Made by a program: the position numbers and the translations under genes. A stretch of DNA of 22,337 nt from an uncultured Bacilli bacterium (GTDB lineage: Bacteria > Bacillota_I > Bacilli_A > RF39 > UBA660): contig CAKPPW010000022.1 in assembly GCA_934177995.1 (NCBI GenBank), forward strand, positions 1-22,337. Reading direction: 5' to 3'. The notes under the pieces are model-generated. The model did not search any database. It saw only the letters and a program-made list of their open reading frames with translations, and was not told where the DNA came from. This document shows positions 1 through 7,142 of the stretch, in pieces. Each line of letters opens with the position of its first letter. Within the stretch, counting starts at the first letter, position 1.

Positions 1-971
1 GAGCTACCAATCATAACTGAATCTCCAGTATCAGATGTACTCTTACCAGAATAAATCATTCTGACAGAACCATCTCCGTTTCGACGGATGATTCTCCAAA
101 TAAATCCGGCAAAGGATACATAGTTGTTTTTAACCGCTCCTCTATAATAGTAACTTTCTCCATCATCATCTTCAGCCATATATAGTCCATCAGTCTCACT
201 ATCATTTGGTGCTATTTTATTAAAATCAGGTGTCCCTTTGGCTTTTATAGCAGTCTTTGCTGCATCAGTTGTTGCTTCATGATTATTCATTACTAACATA
301 CAATCTGATAAAGTAGTAAAGCCATTATCTTTACAATAAGTGTCTTCCGCTTGAGCAACAGTATCACTTGTTTGTCCATAGACATTTACTCTTACTTTAT
401 AAGTTAGTCCACCATTATCATTTTGAGGATTATAACTTTCATCTACCCAGATTCTTAATCTATAATTAATTGTTGTCTCTCCCTGCTCTTTTAAATTACC
501 AACATATAAACTCATCATGTCAGCAGGTCTTCCTGTATAAACATTTCCTGATGGTTCTTCATAGTAAATTCTTGGAGCCATTACTTCTTTTTCTTTCCCA
601 GCACTATCTACAGTAGTTAAGTAATACTTAATATTATTACCACTAAAAGTATTACCTGTTTCTTCCTTAGCTGCTATTTCATAGTTGATATCGGTATTTC
701 CAATGATAGATGACTTGACAGAAAAGTCAAAATACTCTCCACTATTCTTTCTAGTTTTACCAGTATTATCTGTAGTTGGTAAGGCATTATTAATAGAGAT
801 AGTATTATTACTTTCAGTATAAAGCATCGTTATAGCACCTGTTGTAATCGTATTTGCTCTTTCACCTAGTCCACTATAAACAAAAGCAGCATAACTGACT
901 CCTACAACAATTATCAGCAAAAAAATTGATACTCCAACCATTAATATTTTTTTTATCTTTTCTTTATCCAT
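1..971 (-). CDS. Secreted surface protein, 5' part (runs off the left edge)
   Basis: The reading frame is open from an ATG at 971 to the window edge: 323 codons with no stop, so the C-terminus is missing. An AAGGAG ribosome binding site lies about 7 nt upstream of the ATG. Residues about 8-30 are a strong hydrophobic segment ending in GVSYAAF, resembling the SipW-cognate class of signal peptides found on TasA/camelysin-like exported proteins. The mature part is rich in Asn, Thr, Ser and Tyr, as in an extracellular beta-rich protein. Around residues 215-310 there is a compact block with a Cys pair (TYCKDNGF, LSDCMLV), a run of acidic residues, YYYRGAV and the aromatic motif FAGFIWRIIRRNGDGSVRMIY; I recall similar blocks in families of large surface proteins from uncultured gut Firmicutes, but could not search for this. 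Its promoter (1001-1029) overlaps a 12-bp inverted repeat. No enzymatic function can be assigned. Export is well supported; role unknown. Confidence 0.8.
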   Translation of the reverse strand, partial: MDKEKIKKILMVGVSIFLLIIVVGVSYAAFVYSGLGERANTITTGAITMLYTESNNTISINNALPTTDNTGKTRKNSGEYFDFSVKSSIIGNTDINYEIAAKEETGNTFSGNNIKYYLTTVDSAGKEKEVMAPRIYYEEPSGNVYTGRPADMMSLYVGNLKEQGETTINYRLRIWVDESYNPQNDNGGLTYKVRVNVYGQTSDTVAQAEDTYCKDNGFTTLSDCMLVMNNHEATTDAAKTAIKAKGTPDFNKIAPNDSETDGLYMAEDDDGESYYYRGAVKNNYVSFAGFIWRIIRRNGDGSVRMIYSGKSTSDTGDSVMIGS

Positions 972-1000
972 TTTCTACTCCTTCTCATTATTCATTAAAC

Positions 1001-1029
1001 ATTATAAAAGAAAGTTAATAATGCGTTAA
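1001..1029 (-). promoter_or_regulatory. Promoter of the surface-protein gene
   Basis: On the minus strand a TTAACG -35 box (1024-1029) is followed after 17 bp by a perfect TATAAT -10 box (1001-1006). The start would fall near 993-995, giving a leader of about 23 nt that contains the AAGGAG site. The -10 box overlaps the left arm of an inverted repeat (1005-1016). Confidence 0.5.
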
Positions 1030-1100
1030 GTCTTTATATTAACCGGATGTAAACTCCACCATTACTTGATATAAGCATTAATTATATCAACTTTCTTTTA
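1005..1100. repeat. 12-bp inverted repeat flanking 72 bp at the surface-gene promoter
   Basis: taaaagaaagtt at 1005-1016 is the exact reverse complement of aactttctttta at 1089-1100. The enclosed 72 bp contain the -35 box of the surface-gene promoter, while the -10 box sits at the outer edge of the left arm. The loop is far too long for an intrinsic terminator. It could be an invertible promoter segment, a pair of regulator half-sites, or chance in A+T-rich DNA. No recombinase gene is present in the window. Confidence 0.6.
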
Positions 1101-1175
1101 TTTTCTATATGTATAACTCATCCCATAGTAAAACATATACCTTTACTTTATAAATTAAGTCTATCAAACTTTGGT

Positions 1176-1192
1176 AACTTATTCAATAAGTT
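1176..1192. repeat. 17-bp interrupted palindrome downstream of the TraX-family gene
   Basis: aacttatt-c-aataagtt is a perfect 8-bp inverted repeat around one central base, embedded in a wider ggt...acc context. On the plus strand it continues into six T residues and so looks terminator-like, but no plus-strand gene lies upstream. On the minus strand no U-tract follows. It could also be an operator-type palindrome. Confidence 0.35.
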
Positions 1193-1209
1193 TTTTAACC
1201 AATTTAATT

Positions 1210-1893
1210 TTATTTATAAATTATTAATATTTCCAATATTTTCAAAATAAGAATATGAAAAGGATAATATAAATAGAAAAAATACTTAATATTTTTACCT
1301 TTTTTACCATTATATAAATAGACAAATATAAATGATAATAGACTATAGAACTGAATAGCATTAGTAGCAAGAAAGATAACTGCTAATAAGTATAATAAAA
1401 ATGATAAATAAATATTAGATGATAAATAAAATATAAAGACTAAACTTACTCCTAAGGCCTGATAATCAACATTAAGTATTAAAGAAAAAAGAGCAAATAG
1501 AATGTAGATTAATGAATAAAATACAGTTTTATAAAGATAGTCTTCTATACCATTACTATATTTATTTATAATTTTCTTTATAAACTCTAAACTACTTAAA
1601 AATAGAAATGATAGTGAAAATGTAAATAGAATATTTAAATCTTGATTATTAAAGGCATAATCATAAATAGGTTGGGTAACAATTGCAAAGAAAAGCAGTC
1701 TTAGAAAATATTTAAGTCTATTACTAGTATGCTTAAATCCTTCTACTAATAAAAAAGCAAAGATTGGAAAACTTATTCTTCCAATTATTCTAAAAATATC
1801 TATATTTGGATACATAATAGCTCCAATATGATCAATTGTCATAGTAATAATAGCAATTATTTTTAAATCAAAGTTAGAAAGAAATTTTGTCAT
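1210..1893 (-). CDS. TraX-family integral membrane protein
   Basis: The 227-residue protein has about seven or eight hydrophobic helices. Its N-terminal region carries the family hallmark: FDLKIIAIITMTIDHIGAI followed by RIIGRISFPIFAFLLVEGF and a HT motif. The family is named for F-plasmid TraX, which N-acetylates pilin, but chromosomal Firmicute members are widespread without conjugation genes and are usually thought to be membrane acyltransferase-like proteins of unknown substrate. No pilin or conjugation gene is nearby, so no pilus role is inferred. The ATG at 1893 follows a strong GGAGG site at a spacing of 4 nt. The gene starts immediately after the rplM-rpsI terminator, so it needs read-through or its own promoter; a weak TTGTTT-N16-TATATT match (1922-1949) lies inside that terminator. 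Family assignment is firm; function is not. Confidence 0.85.
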   Translation of the reverse strand: MTKFLSNFDLKIIAIITMTIDHIGAIMYPNIDIFRIIGRISFPIFAFLLVEGFKHTSNRLKYFLRLLFFAIVTQPIYDYAFNNQDLNILFTFSLSFLFLSSLEFIKKIINKYSNGIEDYLYKTVFYSLIYILFALFSLILNVDYQALGVSLVFIFYLSSNIYLSFLLYLLAVIFLATNAIQFYSLLSFIFVYLYNGKKGKNIKYFFYLYYPFHILILKILEILIIYK

Positions 1894-1900
1894 TTTACCT

Positions 1901-1938
1901 CCAAAAACACAAAACCCCGAAAATATAAATTTTCGAGG
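1901..1938 (-). terminator. Intrinsic terminator of rplM-rpsI
   Basis: On the minus strand a 10-bp stem (arms 1929-1938 and 1915-1924, one G-U pair, 4-nt loop) is followed by TTTTGTGTTTTT. It begins 12 nt past the rpsI stop, and its U-tract runs directly into the GGAGG of the TraX-family gene. Confidence 0.85.
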
Positions 1939-1949
1939 AATAGAAACAA

Positions 1950-2369
1950 TTAACGTTTTGAGAATTGTGGTGCACGACGTGCTTTTTTAAGTCCTGGTTT
2001 CTTACGTTCTTTCTTACGTGGATCTCTTGTAATAAATCCTTCCTTCTTAAGAATTCTACGGAAACTATTTTCTGATTCAACTGGAGTTGCTGCATCATAG
2101 ATTAACAATGCTTTAGTAATACCATGTCTTACTGCTCCAGCTTGTCCTGAGCATCCACCACCAGAAACATTAGCTGTTACATCAAATATATCTCTTGTAC
2201 CAGTAATATCTAATGGTTGAGTTAAATCCATTACCATTGTTTGGTGTGGGAAATATTCATTTACATCACGACCATTAATAGTAATCTTACCAGTTCCTCT
2301 TGTAAGAGTTACACGAGCAACTGATGTTTTTCTTCTACCTGTTCCAGTATAAACTTTATCTTTTGCCAT
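1950..2369 (-). CDS. rpsI: 30S ribosomal protein S9
   Basis: The 139-residue protein is full length and aligns throughout with bacterial S9 (uS9). It opens with the typical YTGTGRRKTSVARV segment, has the glycine-rich SGGGCSGQAGAVRHGI region at about 89-104, and ends in the conserved basic tail KARRAPQFSKR, whose final KR reaches the P-site tRNA in the 30S subunit. The start at 2369 is preceded by AAGGAGG at a normal distance. It lies 13 nt downstream of rplM in the same operon, the usual bacterial order. Confidence 0.98.
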   Translation of the reverse strand: MAKDKVYTGTGRRKTSVARVTLTRGTGKITINGRDVNEYFPHQTMVMDLTQPLDITGTRDIFDVTANVSGGGCSGQAGAVRHGITKALLIYDAATPVESENSFRRILKKEGFITRDPRKKERKKPGLKKARRAPQFSKR

Positions 2370-2382
2370 AACTTAAACCTCC

Positions 2383-2811
2383 TTAAATATCCATTTCTTC
2401 TGGTTTTTGAGCCATATGAGGATGATTTTCACCTCTATATACAAATAACTTCTTGTACATAGCACGACCTAAACGGTTATGAGGTAACATACCTTTAACA
2501 GCTTTTTCTACCATTTCTTCTGGATAACGTTCTACCATTTCTTTAGCAGTACGAACTCTTAATCCACCTGGATATTGAGAGTGATTGTAATATTTCTTAT
2601 CTTCTAACTTATTACCAGTTAATAATACTTTAGAAGCATTAACGATAATTACATAGTCTCCACAATCAATATGAGGTGTATAAGTAGGTTTATGTTTACC
2701 ACGTAGTAAAACTGCAGCTTTACTAGCAACACGTCCTAGAGGTTTTCCCTCAGCATCGATTACATACCAATTTCTTGTAACTGTTTCTTTTTTTTGCATA
2801 AAACTATTCAT
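2383..2811 (-). CDS. rplM: 50S ribosomal protein L13
   Basis: The 142-residue protein is a full-length uL13, an early assembly protein of the large subunit. Recognisable blocks are NWYVIDAEGKPLGRVAS, LLRGKHKPTYTPHIDCGDYVII, YYNHSQYPGGL, VKGMLPHNRLGRAMYKKL and the C-terminal HPHMAQKPE. The first Met is preferred over Met5 because an AAGGAG site lies 6 nt upstream and the short N-terminal extension matches Bacillus L13. A consensus promoter and a structured leader precede it, and it is cotranscribed with rpsI. In Bacillus truA lies directly upstream; here a 522-codon gene separates them. Confidence 0.98.
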   Translation of the reverse strand: MNSFMQKKETVTRNWYVIDAEGKPLGRVASKAAVLLRGKHKPTYTPHIDCGDYVIIVNASKVLLTGNKLEDKKYYNHSQYPGGLRVRTAKEMVERYPEEMVEKAVKGMLPHNRLGRAMYKKLFVYRGENHPHMAQKPEEMDI

Positions 2812-2826
2812 ATTTTTCTCCTTTAC

Positions 2827-2869
2827 TTAAATCAAACGTTCCCACCGTTTAATTTATGTGGGGATTTAA
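2827..2869 (-). promoter_or_regulatory. Structured rplM leader, candidate L13 autoregulatory element
   Basis: In the transcript TTAAATC (2863-2869) pairs with GATTTAA (2827-2833), closing the element. Inside, CCCAC (2858-2862) can pair with GTGGG (2841-2845), and AAACG (2846-2850) with CGTTT (2834-2838). These two inner helices cross, so they are either alternatives or a pseudoknot. The element ends 3 nt before the AAGGAG of rplM. L13 leaders that bind the ribosomal protein are known in Bacilli (Rfam has an L13_leader family); membership was not tested. Confidence 0.6.
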
Positions 2870-2883
2870 ATGTACCGATTAAA

Positions 2884-2911
2884 ATTATACCATAATCTTT
2901 TGATTTGTCAA
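2884..2911 (-). promoter_or_regulatory. Consensus promoter of rplM-rpsI
   Basis: On the minus strand TTGACA (2906-2911) and TATAAT (2884-2889) are both perfect matches, separated by 16 bp. Transcription would begin near 2876-2880, giving a leader of about 65-70 nt before rplM. Confidence 0.85.
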
Positions 2912-2948
2912 CTTGTTAGCACAACATTTTTCAAACTTTATGATTAAC

Positions 2949-3001
2949 TTATGATAATGTCATAACTTGCTAGCATTATATAGATAATTTTATATACTAG
3001 C
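2949..3001. repeat. Two small hairpins between the 522-codon gene and rplM
   Basis: ttatga-taatg-tcataa (2949-2965) is a perfect 6-bp stem. Next to it, gctag-cat-tatata can pair with tatata-ctagc (about 2969-3001) with a 3-nt bulge. Neither is followed by a U-tract on either strand, so they are not clear terminators. No gene is seen in 2912-3089. Confidence 0.3.
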
Positions 3002-3089
3002 ACATTGCTTTTATTCTTTTAAATTTTCTATATAAATAAAATCATATCCAAAGTAAATATATTTGCTTGTTCATTACATAACCAAATTA

Positions 3090-4658
3090 TTATTTTTTCT
3101 TAGCAGAAGATAAATTATCCGATAAAATAAAATCATTTTCATTAAAATAGATTTGCTTATCAACTGTGTTCATAAAATAGGAATAATATCTTATATTACT
3201 CATTCTTTGTTGATTACAAGCATAAAATCTAACATTTAATAACATCTTTGATTTAGTTTCTTCATCAAAATATACAGACATACCTATCCCTAAATGCAAT
3301 GCATCTTTCAGTTCCATAGCATAAGATACTAAATCTGCATTTTTTAAATCACTTTTTTCTAAGTAGTTATTAAACATAATTAATCTATCATTTTCTAGTT
3401 TTAACTTTATTTCTTCTTGTTCAGGAAACATTGAAGCAAATTTCTTATCTTCTTCATTCAAATATGTCCTTACCTTATTTTTATAGTTCTTAAATTTTTG
3501 CTGAGCTTCTTCATCATACAATTCACATCTGATTCCTGCTAAAGAATTTTTATATTTTGATTCTGACATATCACCACCTAGTACTGTGCGTGTCGAATCA
3601 GCTCTAATAATCAAATCGTCAGATTCAAACAAAACATTAGCATGTTCATTTTTAAAGTTCCCTTCAACTATTTCTCCTTCCTTTATATGCTCTATACCTG
3701 TTTGTTTAAGTAAGTCTGCTAAAATATAAGAAAATTCATAACATACTACCTCATTATTCATATCATTGTATTCTTCTATGTTGCTAACATTTGTATGTGT
3801 CAAAAGATTACCATTATAATAATATATAGGAGCATATGACAAAGTCTTGCATAATTTAGCATAAATATAAATTGCCTTTTCTGTTTGATTAAATTCGCTT
3901 GGTATTGATTCTAATATAGAGTGAGATAATGAATCACTTGCATGATATGTATGTTGAATTGTAGCATCAGCAACTGACTTTTTTATGACTTCGTTATCAG
4001 TCTTACAAACATTCTGTACATAATCTTTTGTTGCTTCGAATAAAGCATTTCTAACCCTAGTTACATTAGAGGGAATCCAAGTTCCACTAAAAAAGTCATC
4101 TTTTAAAATGTAACTAGTAGTTACTACATTATCAATAGTATCAACCCTTTTACTTGGTTTATTCTCAACATGAAGAGTTAAAAAGTCAACAAAGTCTTGA
4201 AATCCCATTTCATAAAATCTACTACTAGTCTCTAATGTTTTCTCATCTATAGAATATTTTCTTAGTGGCACGCCATATTCCCTAGGAATAGCATGCAATC
4301 TACCAAGACAATCTTCTGGGTCAGGAGAAAAGTATTTTCTTTTTGCATCACTATTTATAAAATCTGTAAGTATTTGTTTTTTAGCTGAATCGTCTAGATA
4401 CTTACTTAGAATTTCTTTTTCTTCTTTTGGAATATTTGTTGCTCTAATAAATAGACTAGCCTCAGCACAATTATCTTTAGTTAATCTATCTTTTTCATTA
4501 TAGGTAGCATTAATATATCTGCGTCGTACAAAATTTCTTATTTCTAAGCTACAAAGTCCAGATTTATGATAACCTGGGAGATCTGTAACATTCGTTTTTC
4601 CTTCTATATATATATTATCAAGCCAATCATTTAATTCACTAACACTTAATCCGTTCAT
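3090..4658 (-). CDS. Large protein with a transglutaminase-like Cys-His-Asp core, function unknown
   Basis: The product is 522 residues with no signal peptide and no membrane segment, so it is probably cytoplasmic. The central part (about 255-360) resembles the transglutaminase/papain-like fold: a helical stretch TEKAIYIYAKLC, then VVCYEFSYILADLLKQTGI with candidate nucleophile Cys306, then NEHANVLF with His339, then IRADST with Asp354. This order and spacing match the Cys-His-Asp triad of transglutaminase-like enzymes. The N-terminal 250 residues, with a basic RNFVRRRYIN patch at 41-50, and the C-terminal 150 are not recognised. It could be a protease, amidase, crosslinking enzyme or an inactive relative. 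The start at 4658 has only a weak site (GGATAAG), so expression may be low or the start may differ. It lies between truA and rplM, adjacent in Bacillus. The CDS is certain; the fold call is moderate. Confidence 0.7.
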   Translation of the reverse strand: MNGLSVSELNDWLDNIYIEGKTNVTDLPGYHKSGLCSLEIRNFVRRRYINATYNEKDRLTKDNCAEASLFIRATNIPKEEKEILSKYLDDSAKKQILTDFINSDAKRKYFSPDPEDCLGRLHAIPREYGVPLRKYSIDEKTLETSSRFYEMGFQDFVDFLTLHVENKPSKRVDTIDNVVTTSYILKDDFFSGTWIPSNVTRVRNALFEATKDYVQNVCKTDNEVIKKSVADATIQHTYHASDSLSHSILESIPSEFNQTEKAIYIYAKLCKTLSYAPIYYYNGNLLTHTNVSNIEEYNDMNNEVVCYEFSYILADLLKQTGIEHIKEGEIVEGNFKNEHANVLFESDDLIIRADSTRTVLGGDMSESKYKNSLAGIRCELYDEEAQQKFKNYKNKVRTYLNEEDKKFASMFPEQEEIKLKLENDRLIMFNNYLEKSDLKNADLVSYAMELKDALHLGIGMSVYFDEETKSKMLLNVRFYACNQQRMSNIRYYSYFMNTVDKQIYFNENDFILSDNLSSAKKK

Positions 4659-4767
4659 AATATCTTATCCATTCATTATTATTTTTAAAAGTATTTTATC
4701 TAATATTTATTATTTACTCCAACAGTTTTTTACTTCTTTTTGAAAATAAAAAGTAAAAAATTTCATA

Positions 4768-4796
4768 GTAATAAATAATTTTTCTTTTATTATTAC
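4768..4796 (-). terminator. Possible weak terminator after truA
   Basis: On the minus strand an A+T-only hairpin (outer GTAAT/ATTAC, inner AATAAT/ATTATT, offset by one base) starts 15 nt past the truA stop. It is followed about 8 nt later by a T6 run. The stem has little GC, so the call is weak. Confidence 0.3.
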
Positions 4797-4811
4797 AATG
4801 TATCTTTAAAA

Positions 4812-5567
4812 TCATTTACCACTACAGCTTAGTACAATATTTTTTAGATATAATCCTTCTGCCTTCGCTGTTGTTCCGTATTTTCCCCTTACTTTACTAT
4901 CAAGTATTTCTTTTACTAATTTATAATCTATCTTACCAGTACCAACTTTTATTAATAAACCAACCATATTTCTAACTTGATATCTTAAGAATCCATTACC
5001 TTCAAAAGTAAATATTATTTCATCTTTATAGTAATCATCTAAAGTTATAGAAGCACTTGTTATAGTTCTAACACAATTATCTTTAATACTATTTTCAGTA
5101 ACAAAAGCTCTAAAGTCATGGGTACCAATAAAATAAGTAATAGCTTTCTTCATCGCTTCTATATCTAATTTATAATTATGTTGGTAACAGTAATTTCTTC
5201 TAATAGGATTGTACTCTCCCATATTTAAGTGATACTCGTAAGTCTTAGAGATAACATAATATCTAGCATGAAAGTCATTACTTACTTCCTCTACTTCAAA
5301 AACATGAATATCACTAGGTAAATATCTATTCATTGCTCTTTTTACTTGTTTAGGACTAATGGAAACATTCATATCTAGGTGTGCTACTTGATGGTAAGCA
5401 TGAACTTTCTTATCAGTTCTTCCACTTGCTACTACTTTTACCTTTTCCCCATTATTAATTTTAGTAGCAGCAATCTCTAACTCTTCTTGAATAGTCCTAT
5501 ATCCAGGTTGTGTTTGATAGCCATGAAAAGAACTACCATCATAAGAAAAATGTATTAAAAATCTCAT
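4812..5567 (-). CDS. truA: tRNA pseudouridine(38-40) synthase TruA
   Basis: This 251-residue enzyme isomerises uridines 38-40 in the anticodon stem-loop of many tRNAs. It opens with the typical FSYDGSSFHGYQTQP and has the catalytic motif SGRTDKKVHA with Asp52 as the nucleophile. DFHARYYVISKTYEYHL, FIGTHDFRAF and the C-terminal GNGFLRYQVRNMVGLL are all family hallmarks, and the length is normal. The canonical motif is GRTDxGVHA; here the position after x is Lys rather than Gly. The ATG is separated from the upstream ATPase stop by one base, with a GAGAGG site inside that gene, so it is the last gene of a coupled operon. Its position beside EcfA-type genes matches the Bacillus order. Confidence 0.97.
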   Translation of the reverse strand: MRFLIHFSYDGSSFHGYQTQPGYRTIQEELEIAATKINNGEKVKVVASGRTDKKVHAYHQVAHLDMNVSISPKQVKRAMNRYLPSDIHVFEVEEVSNDFHARYYVISKTYEYHLNMGEYNPIRRNYCYQHNYKLDIEAMKKAITYFIGTHDFRAFVTENSIKDNCVRTITSASITLDDYYKDEIIFTFEGNGFLRYQVRNMVGLLIKVGTGKIDYKLVKEILDSKVRGKYGTTAKAEGLYLKNIVLSCSGK

Positions 5568-5568
5568 A

Positions 5569-6366
5569 CTATCTTACCTCTCTATAAATATCTTTCATTA
5601 AATCTTTTATATCTTTTCTGTGATCTAGTTTAACTTTCTTACTACTTTCTACTAGTTTGATAAAAGAAACTATTTTAGGAAGGGGAATACCTAGTTTTTT
5701 CTCATCAAATAGATAATAATAAACACTTTCTGTAATTCCTTCTTGATATAAGTATCCGTCTTTTAATACTACTAAATATCTAGTTATTTCATATAAAAGG
5801 TCTTGGTCACTACTAGTAATAATTATCGTTTTATGAAACTTATCCTTAAGTCTTTCTAAGATCCTTACTAGTTTTATCTTTTCTTTCTCATCAAAATAAG
5901 TAAAAGGATTATCTAGTAGCAAGATGCTTGGATTAATTAAGAAAGCAAGAGATAATTGAAACCATTTCTTTTCACTTGATGATAGTGTAGTTATTGTCCT
6001 TTTAAGTATTTTTTTATCAAAGCCTACTATCTTTAAAGCTCCATCTATTTTTTCATCTATATCTTTTGTTTTTAAAAAATTGGTTAAAATAAAATATCTT
6101 AGATATTCTTCTACTGTATATAAAGGATAGTCTAGTTCAAATTCTAAAGGAACATAATAAGTCTTACCCTTATACTCATTCTGTTTCTTTTTAGTTATTC
6201 TTTCTTTATCAAAATAGATACTACCTTTAAAGGAGTTAGAAAAAGAAATAACTTCTAGTATTTCTTTACTATTTTCACCAGTAATACCTGTAATAACAGA
6301 TGATGGTATGGTAATAGATATATCAGTTAAGTTAGTTGTCTTTACATGAGTAAGTTTTATTTCCAT
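5569..6366 (-). CDS. EcfA-like ABC ATPase with eroded catalytic motifs
   Basis: The 265-residue protein has the length and layout of an energy-coupling-factor ATPase, including the C-terminal tail after GIPLPKIVSFIKLV that EcfA proteins share. Every catalytic motif is altered. The Walker A position (27-35) reads GITGENSKE instead of GxxGxGKST, the Q-loop Gln is not seen near YYVPLEF (71-76), and the signature is LSSSEKK (128-134) instead of LSGGQ. The Walker B Asp152 is present but followed by Asn153 rather than the catalytic Glu, and the H-loop His is replaced in TSSDQD (184-189). ATP hydrolysis is therefore doubtful. It overlaps the preceding ATPase by 10 bp and sits 1 bp from truA. Position and tail identify it as an EcfA descendant; a non-transport or regulatory role is possible. 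Confidence 0.8.
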   Translation of the reverse strand: MEIKLTHVKTTNLTDISITIPSSVITGITGENSKEILEVISFSNSFKGSIYFDKERITKKKQNEYKGKTYYVPLEFELDYPLYTVEEYLRYFILTNFLKTKDIDEKIDGALKIVGFDKKILKRTITTLSSSEKKWFQLSLAFLINPSILLLDNPFTYFDEKEKIKLVRILERLKDKFHKTIIITSSDQDLLYEITRYLVVLKDGYLYQEGITESVYYYLFDEKKLGIPLPKIVSFIKLVESSKKVKLDHRKDIKDLMKDIYREVR

Positions 6367-7142
6367 AACATCTCCACCATTTCTTTTTGATCTAAAATAA
6401 TTTTATCGACTAAATTATAATACTTTAGTTTTAAAGATAAATCAATCATAAATGGTAGTCTAAATCCTAATTTATTTAGCATACTGTCATCATCAAGCAC
6501 TGATAAGATATCTCCTTCTTTAACAATTCTACCTTTATCTAAAATAGATAGATCAACTTCTTCAAAGTAAAGAGGAACATCAAGATTATTAGTCATACAG
6601 ATAAATTTTATTTTATCTTTATATTGTTTAAATACCTTTGCAATAAATTTCAATTGTTCTTCATTTAAGTATTTAAAGATATCATCAATTAACATTACTT
6701 CTGGACTATAAATAAAAGCACAAGCTAGATTTAATTTTATTTTACTAAACTTATCTAAGTCCTCTATATTTTTATTTTCTTCTTTAGTAAGTTGAAATAG
6801 GGATAAGATTTTTCTTTTAGTTTTAGTAAATTCTTCATCGGGGATATTAGTTTTGATAAGTGTTAAAATAATTTCTTCTTTTACGGTTGTTGTTTTAAAT
6901 TTCTTATCTTCAAATATTGTTTGAATTTGATAAGGATACTGTTTAGCAGTAATTTGTTCTACAAATGTTCTATTGACTCTTATTTTTTCTTCTGTCTTAA
7001 CTATGCCTGATAACACTTTAATTAAATGTGTCTTATAAGAATTATTAGCACCTGCTACAAAGGAAATAGTACCATTTTTAAAGGTTTTATTCATTCCTTT
7101 AAATGGGATAATATCAAGATTTTCTACGGCTAATAGTGCCAT
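6357..7142 (-). CDS. Second EcfA-like ABC ATPase with eroded catalytic motifs
   Basis: The 261-residue protein is the partner of the following gene and also has an EcfA-type C-terminal segment (GFRLPFMIDLSLKLK, 226-240). Walker A reads GANNSYKTH (31-39): Lys37 and Thr38 remain but two structural glycines are lost. The signature position is LDKFSK (129-134) with no SGG core. Walker B is VMLIDD (149-154), with Asp in place of the catalytic Glu. The H-loop position is Asn in MTNNLD (183-188). It may still bind nucleotide, but efficient hydrolysis seems unlikely. Its ATG overlaps the SDR stop in a TAATG, and its end overlaps the next ATPase by 10 bp, so the genes are translationally coupled. In Bacillus ecfA1-ecfA2-ecfT-truA is the standard order; ecfT is missing here. 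Confidence 0.78.
   Translation of the reverse strand: MALLAVENLDIIPFKGMNKTFKNGTISFVAGANNSYKTHLIKVLSGIVKTEEKIRVNRTFVEQITAKQYPYQIQTIFEDKKFKTTTVKEEIILTLIKTNIPDEEFTKTKRKILSLFQLTKEENKNIEDLDKFSKIKLNLACAFIYSPEVMLIDDIFKYLNEEQLKFIAKVFKQYKDKIKFICMTNNLDVPLYFEEVDLSILDKGRIVKEGDILSVLDDDSMLNKLGFRLPFMIDLSLKLKYYNLVDKIILDQKEMVEMLWK

Noticed and set aside
1895..2098. Open frame of 67 codons on the minus strand
   Set aside because: It overlaps rpsI in another frame, has basic low-complexity content and runs through the terminator; a shadow of rpsI.
4726..4755. A+T-only hairpin upstream of the transglutaminase-like gene
   Set aside because: Only A-T pairs and a few mismatches, with no U-tract properly placed on either strand; expected by chance in such DNA.
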